A stretch of DNA of 11,189 nt from a bacterium (lineage in GTDB: Bacteria; Patescibacteriota; Minisyncoccia; Moranbacterales; UBA2206), in NCBI GenBank assembly GCA_021789395.1, contig JAJYJP010000024.1, forward strand, positions 1 through 11,189, read 5' to 3'. Positions within the stretch are counted from its first letter, which is position 1. The number at the start of each line of letters is the position of its first letter. A program made the position numbers and the translations under genes. Below the pieces are notes generated by a model. That model was not told the DNA's origin and did no database searches. It saw only the letters and a list, made by a program, of their open reading frames with translations. Positions 1 to 6,080 of this stretch are shown in pieces.

Positions 1-43
1 TTCCAGAAGAAGAAATTAGAACATTTTATGCAAAAATAATATT

Positions 44-174
44 GGTTTCCACAATCTCGTTCGTAAGTTCGAACGCGAGACGTCCTCCTTAGTTTTGCAA
101 GTAGAGTAAGAGTATTTTTATGTGATAATTCACAACAAAGATGCCACTTGCGCGCGGGATTGTGGAAGTCAAAT
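44..174 (+). ncRNA. Candidate structured RNA or structured 3' UTR
   Basis: No convincing complete gene is visible here. Bases 44-56 pair with 158-170 (13 bp, core TTCCACAATC / GATTGTGGAA), closing a domain of about 127 nt. Inside are a hairpin at 58-79 (CTCG/CGAG outer arms and GTTCG/CGAAC inner arms), a helix of GCAAGT (98-103) with ACTTGC (146-151), and within it a small TGTGA-TAAT-TCACA hairpin (121-134). The domain is followed directly by an intrinsic terminator. No strong promoter is visible (TAATAT at 37-42 with no good -35), so it may be the 3' part of a longer transcript that starts outside the window. I do not recognise the family: the hallmarks of tmRNA, RNase P and SRP RNA are missing. 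The pairings are seen in the sequence; transcription is inferred. Confidence 0.4.
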
Positions 175-204
175 GAAAAAACCGCCTGTCGGCGGCCTTT
201 TTTT
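175..204. terminator. Bidirectional intrinsic terminator
   Basis: The stem CCGCC-TGTC-GGCGG (182-195) has seven A's on its left and seven T's on its right (198-204), so it can act on both strands. On the plus strand it ends the candidate RNA at 44-174. On the minus strand it ends the LCP-pth transcript, and the pth stop codon (203-205) lies in its T/A tract. Confidence 0.8.
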
Positions 205-751
205 ATTCCAAAAATTTCTTAACTTCCTCCAAAATATCCTTCTCGATATTTCCTATCTTTTCCATCTCTTCTTCCGAAAATTTTCCCAGCACGAAATCAT
301 GGGCGCCCAAGCGGCATTTGATCACGCCTTCATTGGTAGCTTCTCCAATCCCGACGCGGATGCGGCGGAACTTCTGGGTGCCGATTTTTTCGATAATGTC
401 TTCGATGCCGTGGTGGCCGGCCGAAGAAGAATCGGTAGCGACTTTATATTTTCCGATGGCAATGTCCAAATCGTCCTGGATCACCAGGATGTCCTCGGGC
501 ATCAGTTTGTAGAAATCCAAAATTGCCCGGACGGAATCGCCGGACAGATTCATGAAAGTCTGCGGTTTGGCCAAAATGACTTCATTTTCTTCGATATTGC
601 CTTTGACGATTTCCGCGTCGAATTTTTTATTGAATTCCCACTCCGAAAAATTCCAAATCTCCTTGATCTTGTCGATAAACATAAAGCCGATGTTGTGGCG
701 GGTGTCTGCATATTCCGCGCCTGGGTTACCGAGGCCGATAATCACTCTCAT
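203..751 (-). CDS. pth: Peptidyl-tRNA hydrolase
   Basis: This enzyme cuts peptidyl-tRNA released early from ribosomes, freeing the tRNA in the cytoplasm. The 182-residue length is normal for bacterial Pth. Visible motifs are GLGNPG (6-11), catalytic His19 in DTRHN, the KPQTFMNLSG block with Asn68 (62-71), Asp93 in QDDLD, and VGIG (133-136). One difference from the usual form: the GHNG block reads GHHG (112-115), so the Asn that helps hold substrate in E. coli Pth is His114. The start gives the family N-terminus exactly. No Shine-Dalgarno precedes it; the leader is AT-rich. It lies 33 nt downstream of the LCP gene on the same strand, probably in one transcript, and ends in the shared terminator. 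Identification is secure; activity despite the substitution is assumed. Confidence 0.96.
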   Translation of the reverse strand: MRVIIGLGNPGAEYADTRHNIGFMFIDKIKEIWNFSEWEFNKKFDAEIVKGNIEENEVILAKPQTFMNLSGDSVRAILDFYKLMPEDILVIQDDLDIAIGKYKVATDSSSAGHHGIEDIIEKIGTQKFRRIRVGIGEATNEGVIKCRLGAHDFVLGKFSEEEMEKIGNIEKDILEEVKKFLE

Positions 752-784
752 AATTTATTTTTTAAAAAATAATTAGATTTAATT

Positions 785-2413
785 CTAATTGGAAGATCCT
801 GGCTGCTCCAAAAGATTTAGATATTCCTGGCTGTCTTGGGCTTTGTTGAAATCTTGAACGCTGTCTTCCTGCATATTATAACGCGAAAGAAGGTCGCTTC
901 CAATGCCGACCACGATGTCGATGTCTTTACCGGCCGTCAGGCTTTGGATGTCGAACGGAATGTCATAAGTTGCTTTGGCCGGTAATTTGGTTACTAGATC
1001 GTTGAGCGTGAAGGGCTTGTTGCCGTCCGTCAGGTCGTACGCGGTGGTGGTGTCGGAAGGAAGCGCCTCTTTGTCATTGAGTACGGTGACATTTTTATAG
1101 CCCAGGTCATCGACAAGAAGATTTTTGATCTTGGAGATTATCTGCGTGTCGCCGGTCTGGTTAAGGAGGGCAACGTTGGCATTTTCCTGAGCGATTTCCG
1201 TTTGGTTGCGGGTAATTGCGTCCAAGTCGAAAATATTTTTAGCAAGATTTCGGATTTCGCTGTAATTTCCCAAGCCGACCCGCGGAATAAGGATGAAAGC
1301 GTTGATGTTGCCGTAGGGCACGTGAGAAACTTTCAGGAGGCTGCCTTTATTCCAAGCGTCAATGACGGAGGTCGTGACGTTCTGTGTGTCGAGTTCTTTA
1401 GAAAGTTCCAAGAAACTTTCAATCTCCTGGGGCTGGATGTTGGTACGGATATCGTCTCCCAAAGCGGTGAAAAGATTGTTGAGCGCTACCACGTTCAAAA
1501 GGGTGCCGGCGGAAAAAATTTTGTCTTTCGTGGCCTGGAGGATTTGTTGTTGGCGATGTGCCCGGCCGAAGTCTCCTTGCGGATCATCGTGTCTCTCGCG
1601 GGCGTACTGGAGGGCGACGGCCCCGTCAAGATGTTGAAAGCCTTTCTTGAGCGAGAAAGTTTCGTAAGTGTAGTTCGGTCCGGGATAAGTCGGATCATAA
1701 AAGTTTTGATTGTTCATCACGTCAATGCCTCCAACAGCATCGATCACTTTGGTGAAGCCGGAAAAATCCAAAATAACGTAATAGTCGACGTCGAGAGAAG
1801 TGATGTCCTTGATGGTGGCGATGAGCGGCTGCATCGCTTCATCGGTATTTCCGGAATCTTTTTCGTTATCCAAACCGTATTGATAGACAGCGTTGATTTT
1901 GGTGTAAAGTTTCGTGTCGGGAATCTCGACGTAAAGGTCACGCGGAATGGAGAGGAGCGCCACTTGGTCGGTCTTGGTATTGACGCTGGCGATCATCATG
2001 GTGTCGGTCAGATTGGGTCCGGGATTGCCTTTTCCTCCAATGCCTAAAAGCAAAATGTTGATTCGTCCGCTGTCCATTCCTTTGAGATTGATTGGTTGGG
2101 AATGCGTAATGGTGGCGACGGTGGCTTTCACGGTATTGAGAAAAGAATCTTGGTTGTTCTGGCTGTTTGAGTTTATTTTTTTGCTGACGGAATAAATTTC
2201 ACAAACGACAAAAGAGCCGTAGGCCAATGCAGCCAGCAAAACTATGCCGATCGTCCAGAGGATGATTTTTTTGATCAGCCGGCGCCGCGGACGATAGAGC
2301 ATGTGATCGAAAGAATCGCGGCGGGGATTGGCGGGATCGTAAAAATTTTCTTCATGGAGAAAGTTGGGCGAGCCGAGATTGCGGGTGTCAGTTTTTGTTT
2401 TTCTTTTTATCAT
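785..2413 (-). CDS. LytR-CpsA-Psr (LCP) family cell-wall glycopolymer ligase with LytR_C domain
   Basis: LCP proteins transfer lipid-linked glycopolymers onto peptidoglycan or other wall acceptors outside the membrane. This 542-residue protein has a basic cytoplasmic N-terminus (about 1-46), one membrane helix (about 47-71), a spacer, the LCP catalytic domain (about 117-297) and a LytR_C domain (about 411-509). The LCP signatures are LLLGIG (121-126), the TDTMM block with Asp137, SIPRDL with Arg158, the DFSGF and VGGID blocks, and YARERHDD plus DFGRAxRQQ (270-290), which hold the arginines that bind the lipid pyrophosphate. The chosen ATG is preceded by a -10 element only a few bases away, suggesting a leaderless mRNA; the next Met, residue 38, would remove part of the cytoplasmic tail only. 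It is divergent from lepB and probably co-transcribed with pth. The polymer it attaches cannot be told from sequence. Confidence 0.93.
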   Translation of the reverse strand: MIKRKTKTDTRNLGSPNFLHEENFYDPANPRRDSFDHMLYRPRRRLIKKIILWTIGIVLLAALAYGSFVVCEIYSVSKKINSNSQNNQDSFLNTVKATVATITHSQPINLKGMDSGRINILLLGIGGKGNPGPNLTDTMMIASVNTKTDQVALLSIPRDLYVEIPDTKLYTKINAVYQYGLDNEKDSGNTDEAMQPLIATIKDITSLDVDYYVILDFSGFTKVIDAVGGIDVMNNQNFYDPTYPGPNYTYETFSLKKGFQHLDGAVALQYARERHDDPQGDFGRAHRQQQILQATKDKIFSAGTLLNVVALNNLFTALGDDIRTNIQPQEIESFLELSKELDTQNVTTSVIDAWNKGSLLKVSHVPYGNINAFILIPRVGLGNYSEIRNLAKNIFDLDAITRNQTEIAQENANVALLNQTGDTQIISKIKNLLVDDLGYKNVTVLNDKEALPSDTTTAYDLTDGNKPFTLNDLVTKLPAKATYDIPFDIQSLTAGKDIDIVVGIGSDLLSRYNMQEDSVQDFNKAQDSQEYLNLLEQPGSSN

Positions 2414-2420
2414 CTACTTT

Positions 2421-2449
2421 ATAATATCAGGTTCTGGGCGCCAGACCAA
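2421..2449 (-). promoter_or_regulatory. Promoter of the LCP-pth unit
   Basis: Read on the minus strand, TTGGTC (2449-2444) and TATTAT (2426-2421) are separated by 17 nt. The predicted start of transcription is about 2414, next to the ATG at 2413, so the mRNA would have almost no leader. Confidence 0.6.
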
Positions 2450-2478
2450 ACACCTTTTGTTCAAAGGCTAAAAGACCC

Positions 2479-2507
2479 TTGCTAGGCATCTTTTTTTGTG
2501 CTAGACT
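2479..2507 (+). promoter_or_regulatory. Promoter of lepB
   Basis: TTGCTA (2479-2484), a 17-nt spacer and TAGACT (2502-2507), preceded by an extended -10 TGTGC. The start is expected near 2514, leaving a leader of about 29 nt. An AGGAG at 2510-2514 is too far from the start codon to be its ribosome binding site. Confidence 0.6.
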
Positions 2508-2542
2508 CGAGGAGAATCAGTTTAAAAAATAGTTAAAAATAA

Positions 2543-3172
2543 ATGGGCGATCAAAATATGCGGAATGCGACTGCCAATGACGAGCGCTATTATGGCGTCG
2601 GCAGTTTTATTTTAGAAATAATCAAAATAGTGGCATTGGCTTTTGTCATAATTTTCCCGATCCGGGTTTTTTTATTTCAGCCGTTTTTTGTCCAGGGCGC
2701 TTCGATGGAGCCGAATTTTGAAAATAATCAGTACTTGATTGTCAACGAATTGGGCTACAAAAAAACCACTATCGGCCTTGACGGGAAAAACTGGCTGACA
2801 GTCAATCCTTATAAGGAAGTCCAGCGGCAATCGGTCATTGTCTTCCGTTATCCCAAGGATCCGTCGCAATTTTTTATCAAAAGAGTTATCGGTCTGCCGG
2901 GAGAGAAGGTGCAGATCAAAGACGGTCAGGTCATAATTTACAATCCGCAGAATCCAAACGGATTCGTTTTGAACGAAAGCGCTTATCTTTCGCCGGACGT
3001 TAAAACTTTGGGTGACATGACTGTAACGCTCAGTAATGATGAATATTTTGTGATGGGAGATAACCGGATGTTCAGCTCGGATTCTCGCAGTTGGGGGCCG
3101 GTGCCGGCGGAAAATATCATCGGAAAAGTCGTTTTGCGGGCTTGGCCATTGAACCAGCTATCAGTATTTTAG
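2543..3172 (+). CDS. lepB: Signal peptidase I
   Basis: This is the membrane-bound serine/lysine protease that removes signal peptides from proteins exported by Sec or Tat. The 209-residue protein has one N-terminal membrane anchor (about 22-45), box B with nucleophile Ser54 in GASMEPNF, box D with the general base Lys113 in FIKRVIGLPGE, and box E, MGDNR (171-175) followed by SSDSRSWG (178-185). All key residues are present and the length is usual for the short Gram-positive-like form. The ATG at 2543 is used because it follows the promoter; Met6 is an alternative that leaves all motifs intact. There is no Shine-Dalgarno. A likely client in this window is the surface protein at 6081-6983, which has a clear signal peptide. 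Confidence 0.95.
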   Translation: MGDQNMRNATANDERYYGVGSFILEIIKIVALAFVIIFPIRVFLFQPFFVQGASMEPNFENNQYLIVNELGYKKTTIGLDGKNWLTVNPYKEVQRQSVIVFRYPKDPSQFFIKRVIGLPGEKVQIKDGQVIIYNPQNPNGFVLNESAYLSPDVKTLGDMTVTLSNDEYFVMGDNRMFSSDSRSWGPVPAENIIGKVVLRAWPLNQLSVF

Positions 3173-3239
3173 ATATTAACCAATAACCAAGAAACAATAA
3201 TCGAACAAGATTAGACTCTCAACAATCAGCGATCGAATT

Positions 3240-3308
3240 TTTTAAAATCTGAATTTGAGTTTTGAAATCTGCTTGAAATTTTTTCTTGCATCTTGGAATT
3301 TTAAATTT
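3240..3308 (+). repeat. AT-rich spacer with TTTGAAA-like words
   Basis: The 136-nt gap between lepB and hisS holds no gene. Its second half repeats short words such as TTTGAAATCT and TTGAAATTTTTT that resemble the TTTGAAA units in the spacer before rpsU. I see no clear promoter or terminator here, so hisS may be read through from lepB. Confidence 0.4.
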
Positions 3309-4718
3309 ATGCCCAGAAAAATTGTTAAGAAAATCAAAAAAGCCGTAACCAAGAAATCCAAATCGGAAATGAAAGTCAAAGAGCTTGAACCTGTCATGCT
3401 CCAGCCGCCGCGCGGAATGAAAGATATTTTGCCCGGAGAGCAGCCGTATTGGGAACAGGTACGACGAGTGACGGAGAGATTGGCGCGTGACTACGGTTTT
3501 TCTCGTATCGATACGCCGGTAGTCGAATTTAATAATCTTTTCAATCGCAGCATCGGCGAAGGGACGGATATCATTGAAAAAGAAATGTATTCGTTTGCGA
3601 CCAAGGGTGGCGACAAGGTGGCGCTGCGCCCGGAGATGACCGCCGGCACTTGCCGCGCCTACATCCAGCACGGGTTGCATCTACTGCCTAAACCGGTGAA
3701 ACTTTTTTCTACTGGTCCGGTCTATCGTTACGACCGTCCGCAAGAAGGACGCTACCGGGAGTTTTATCAAGTCAATTATGACGCTTTCGGAGAACAGGAT
3801 CCTGTTTTGGATGCCCAGATGATCCAGGTGGCCTATCGAGTCGTCCAAAATTTAGGCATCAAATCGATCCAGATCCAGGTCAATTCCATCGGTTGTCCGA
3901 CTTGCCGCAAAGAATATAAGGATCTGCTGGTAAATTATCTGGAATCGAAAAAAAATAAGCTCTGCCAAGATTGCAAAAGAAGGTTGGAAACCAATCCGCT
4001 GCGTGTTTTGGATTGTAAGGAAGACAAATGTTCCCAAGTGGCGGCGGCAGCTCCGCAATCCGTCGATCACCTCTGCGATGATTGTCGCAACCATTTCAAA
4101 AATCTGTTGGAATATCTGGATGAATTGGATCTGCCCTACGCCATCAATCCGCAGTTGGTGCGCGGTCTGGATTATTACACCAAAACTGTTTTTGAAATTT
4201 GGTCCGGCGAAGAAGGCGGCCGGAAATTTTCCTTGGGCGGTGGCGGCAGATACGACGGCTTGGTCAAGATGTTGGGCGGCGAAAATACGCCGGCCATCGG
4301 TTTCGGACTGGGCGTCGAAAGGCTCATTCTTGAAATGAAACGAGTGCAGGCCAAACCTTACCGCGCTCCGAAACCGAGAATATTTTTGGCGCAGCTGGGC
4401 GACCTGGCGAAGAAGAAAAGTTTGAAATTATTTTCTGAACTGGAGAAGAACGGAATTTTGGTGGCGGAGAGCTTCGGACGCGGCAGTTTGAAAGCGCAAC
4501 TGCGAGTGGCGGATAAGCTGGGAGTGGAACTGACTTTGATTTTGGGCCAGAAAGAGGCGTTAGATAGGACTGTAATAATTAAAAACATGGCCAGCGGAGT
4601 TCAGGAAATTGTGAGCGTGGATAAGCTGGTCGATGTCGTCAAAAAGAAACTCAAGACCGATAACGTTGTCACTTATCATGACAATGGCAATCACAACAAT
4701 CATTCAGAGAACAAGTGA
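3309..4718 (+). CDS. hisS: Histidyl-tRNA synthetase
   Basis: This class II synthetase charges tRNA-His with histidine. From the ATG at 3309 it is 469 residues. Signatures are the motif 1 region from PPRGMKDILP (33-42), motif 2 GPVYRYDRPQEGRYREF (136-152), the histidine-binding LVRGLDYYTKTVFE (283-296), GGGGRYDGLV (310-319), motif 3 IGFGLGVERL (330-339) and a C-terminal anticodon-binding domain (about 355-450). The insertion domain has paired cysteines (196/199, 219/222, 236/241, 256/259), as in the longer bacterial HisRS forms. An open frame extends upstream to a TTG at 3255, but that stretch is AT-rich spacer-like sequence. Even from 3309 there is a Lys-rich tail of about 30 residues before the conserved core; a start at 3369 is also possible. 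The last dozen residues are Asn/His-rich and not conserved. The HIT gene follows 14 nt later. Confidence 0.95.
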   Translation: MPRKIVKKIKKAVTKKSKSEMKVKELEPVMLQPPRGMKDILPGEQPYWEQVRRVTERLARDYGFSRIDTPVVEFNNLFNRSIGEGTDIIEKEMYSFATKGGDKVALRPEMTAGTCRAYIQHGLHLLPKPVKLFSTGPVYRYDRPQEGRYREFYQVNYDAFGEQDPVLDAQMIQVAYRVVQNLGIKSIQIQVNSIGCPTCRKEYKDLLVNYLESKKNKLCQDCKRRLETNPLRVLDCKEDKCSQVAAAAPQSVDHLCDDCRNHFKNLLEYLDELDLPYAINPQLVRGLDYYTKTVFEIWSGEEGGRKFSLGGGGRYDGLVKMLGGENTPAIGFGLGVERLILEMKRVQAKPYRAPKPRIFLAQLGDLAKKKSLKLFSELEKNGILVAESFGRGSLKAQLRVADKLGVELTLILGQKEALDRTVIIKNMASGVQEIVSVDKLVDVVKKKLKTDNVVTYHDNGNHNNHSENK

Positions 4719-4732
4719 TAAGTCGCGATCCG

Positions 4733-5080
4733 ATGGATATTTTTTGTAAAATTATTAACAAAGAGATTCCGGCCGAGGTTGTTTATGAGGACAAAGAGAT
4801 TTTGGCATTCAGGGACATCCATCCGGTCGCTCCGGTGCATGTTTTAATCATTCCCAAGAAGCACATTGAGAGCGCTAATGAATTGAGTGACGGAGATGCG
4901 CAACTGATAGGCAAAATGGTTGTGCTGGCCAAAAAGATCGCCCAAGACTTGCAAATTTCCGAAAAGGGATATAAACTGCTAATTCGGACCGGGAAAGACG
5001 GCGGGCAGGAAGTTCCGCATCTGCATCTGCACCTTATCGGCGGGGCCGAGCTGTATGAAGAAATAAGGCCGATCAATTAA
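4733..5080 (+). CDS. hinT: Histidine-triad (HIT/HINT) nucleotide-binding protein
   Basis: HINT proteins hydrolyse purine nucleoside phosphoramidates and acyl-adenylates, including aminoacyl-AMP from synthetases. The 115-residue protein begins with the typical DIFCKIINKEIP (2-13), carries HPVAPVHVLIIPKKH (30-44), and has the catalytic triad HLHLHLIGG (96-104) with His96, His98 and His100. I chose the ATG at 4733 because it gives the normal family N-terminus. A GTG at 4715 overlaps the hisS stop codon as GTGA and would add six residues with translational coupling, so it cannot be excluded. Its place directly after hisS fits co-transcription and a possible role in clearing stray aminoacyl-adenylate, though that link is an inference. 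Confidence 0.92.
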   Translation: MDIFCKIINKEIPAEVVYEDKEILAFRDIHPVAPVHVLIIPKKHIESANELSDGDAQLIGKMVVLAKKIAQDLQISEKGYKLLIRTGKDGGQEVPHLHLHLIGGAELYEEIRPIN

Positions 5081-5193
5081 TTCCAAATTACAAATTCTAA
5101 ATTTCAAATCAGTCAAAATTACTAAATGAATAAAGTTTAAATTTTAGACATTTAGATCCCATTTGAAATTTGAAATTTGAAATTTAAATTTTT
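5081..5193 (+). repeat. AT-rich spacer with inverted and direct repeats
   Basis: The direct repeat TTTGAAA occurs three times in a row at 5162-5182. Its reverse complement, AAATTTCAAAT, lies at 5099-5109, so the spacer can fold into a long weak AT hairpin. Such AT-rich words also occur before hisS. No open frame or convincing promoter is seen, so rpsU may be read from the upstream unit. Confidence 0.5.
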
Positions 5194-5199
5194 TTCGTG

Positions 5200-5207
5200 A
5201 AGGGAGG
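5200..5207 (+). promoter_or_regulatory. Strong Shine-Dalgarno of rpsU
   Basis: AAGGGAGG ends 5 nt before the rpsU ATG. It is the only near-perfect ribosome binding site in front of an established gene in this window. Confidence 0.85.
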
Positions 5208-5212
5208 TTTTT

Positions 5213-5467
5213 ATGATTGAAGTCAAAAAGAAAGATCGGGAAACGTCGGAAAGTTTGATCCGACGGTTCAGCCGCAGAGTCCAACAAAGCGGCGTTTTAG
5301 TGCATGCTCGCAAAACCAGATTCCGCACGGAAGAAAAAAGCAAGCGTCAGTTACGGGAAGGCGCGATGTACAAAGCTAAGGTCAGGAAAGTCGTCGACCG
5401 CCTGAAAAAAATGGGCAAATTCGACGATGAAACTTTCAGAAACGTAAAAAAGAAACTTATCAAATAA
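5213..5467 (+). CDS. rpsU: Small ribosomal subunit protein bS21 (long form)
   Basis: bS21 binds the 30S platform close to the 3' end of 16S rRNA, where the anti-Shine-Dalgarno lies, and helps initiation. The 84-residue sequence starts with the family pattern MIEVKKKDRETSESLIRRFSR and continues with SGVLVHARKTRF, in place of the usual GIL-x-E-x-(K/R)R-x-F block, then a strongly basic helix. The C-terminal part (about 48-84, rich in Lys/Arg) is longer than in E. coli, whose bS21 has about 70 residues. The start is fixed by the strong Shine-Dalgarno. yqeY begins 3 nt after its stop, so the two are almost certainly co-transcribed. The contrast between this ribosome binding site and its neighbours suggests translational autoregulation (see findings). 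Confidence 0.9.
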   Translation: MIEVKKKDRETSESLIRRFSRRVQQSGVLVHARKTRFRTEEKSKRQLREGAMYKAKVRKVVDRLKKMGKFDDETFRNVKKKLIK

Positions 5468-5470
5468 ATT

Positions 5471-5923
5471 ATGAGTCTCAAACAAACAATCTTTTCCGAT
5501 ATGAAAGAAGCGATGAAAGCGGGGGACGCGGCCAAACGCGATACGCTTCGGATGCTTGATTCGATGATCAAGAACGCTGAAATAGAAAAGATGAAAAGGG
5601 AAGAAGGTCTGTCGGACATCGAGGTACGGGAAGTGATCGCGCGCGCCATCAAGCAAAGAAAAGACGCAATCGCGCAATATGAGGCGGGCGGGCGGCCGGA
5701 ATTGGCGGAGAAAGAAAAGAAAGAGATCGAAATTCTTTCTGTCTATATGCCGGAACAACTGAGTGAGGACGCAATCCGCAAGGCAGTCAAAGAAACGATC
5801 GTGCAGATCGGTGTCACAAACAAAGCCGAGATCGGCAAGGTGATGGGTCCGGTGATGAGCAAGCTCAAGGGCCAGGCGGACGGAAACGTGGTCCGGAAGA
5901 TCGTGGAAGAAGAGTTGCAGTAA
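5471..5923 (+). CDS. yqeY: GatB/YqeY domain protein
   Basis: This 150-residue protein is a stand-alone YqeY, related to the tail domain of the GatB subunit of the tRNA-dependent amidotransferase; its exact cellular function is not settled. Visible family features are an N-terminal helical segment (LKQTIFSDMKEAMKAGD), RDTLRMLDSMIKNAE (23-37), the charged helix with EVIARAIKQRKDAIAQYE, PEL followed by EKEIEIL-type sequence, YMPEQLSEDAI (about 94-104), and the C-terminal KGQADGNVVRKIVEEEL, equivalent to the GatB tail. Length is typical. It has no Shine-Dalgarno and starts 3 nt after rpsU, so it may depend on ribosomes finishing rpsU. A strong terminator follows. The rpsU-yqeY pairing is known from several bacterial groups. 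Confidence 0.93.
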   Translation: MSLKQTIFSDMKEAMKAGDAAKRDTLRMLDSMIKNAEIEKMKREEGLSDIEVREVIARAIKQRKDAIAQYEAGGRPELAEKEKKEIEILSVYMPEQLSEDAIRKAVKETIVQIGVTNKAEIGKVMGPVMSKLKGQADGNVVRKIVEEELQ

Positions 5924-5947
5924 TTTATCAACAAGAACTTTTATTTT

Positions 5948-5974
5948 AAAACCACCCTCGAAGGGTGGTTTTTT
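5948..5974 (+). terminator. Intrinsic terminator after yqeY
   Basis: AACCACCCT (5950-5958), loop CGA and AGGGTGGTT (5962-5970), extended by A-T pairs and followed by T's to 5974. It closes the unit that runs from lepB to yqeY. Confidence 0.9.
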
Positions 5975-6014
5975 GGCGTGAAATATTTTACTTTTTCGAT
6001 TTTAATAGAGTGAT

Positions 6015-6050
6015 TGTCCAGCTTGGACATTCGGACCGGATTGTTAAAAT
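6015..6050 (+). promoter_or_regulatory. Promoter with overlapping palindrome, surface protein gene
   Basis: TTGGAC (6023-6028), a 16-nt spacer and TAAAAT (6045-6050) make a plausible promoter with a start near 6057. A perfect inverted repeat, TGTCCA-GCT-TGGACA (6015-6029), covers the -35 element and could be an operator. Confidence 0.5.
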
Positions 6051-6080
6051 TTGTGTTTAATCCTAATTTTTAATAAAACT

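Noticed and set aside
1..92. C-terminal end of an upstream plus-strand gene (frame ending at 37-39, or frame ending at 90-92)
   Set aside because: Only 12 to 29 residues are visible, in two different frames, with no recognisable motif, so no choice can be made.
122..772. Long plus-strand open frame opposite pth
   Set aside because: It is the antisense shadow of a secure pth gene and has no protein-like motifs.
1202..2047. 281-residue plus-strand open frame opposite the LCP gene
   Set aside because: It is antisense to a well-supported LCP domain; the composition is that of a reversed coding frame and there is no start signal.
3255..3308. TTG start for hisS, 18 codons upstream of the ATG
   Set aside because: The added stretch is AT-rich spacer with repeat words, has no ribosome binding site, and lies far from the conserved core.
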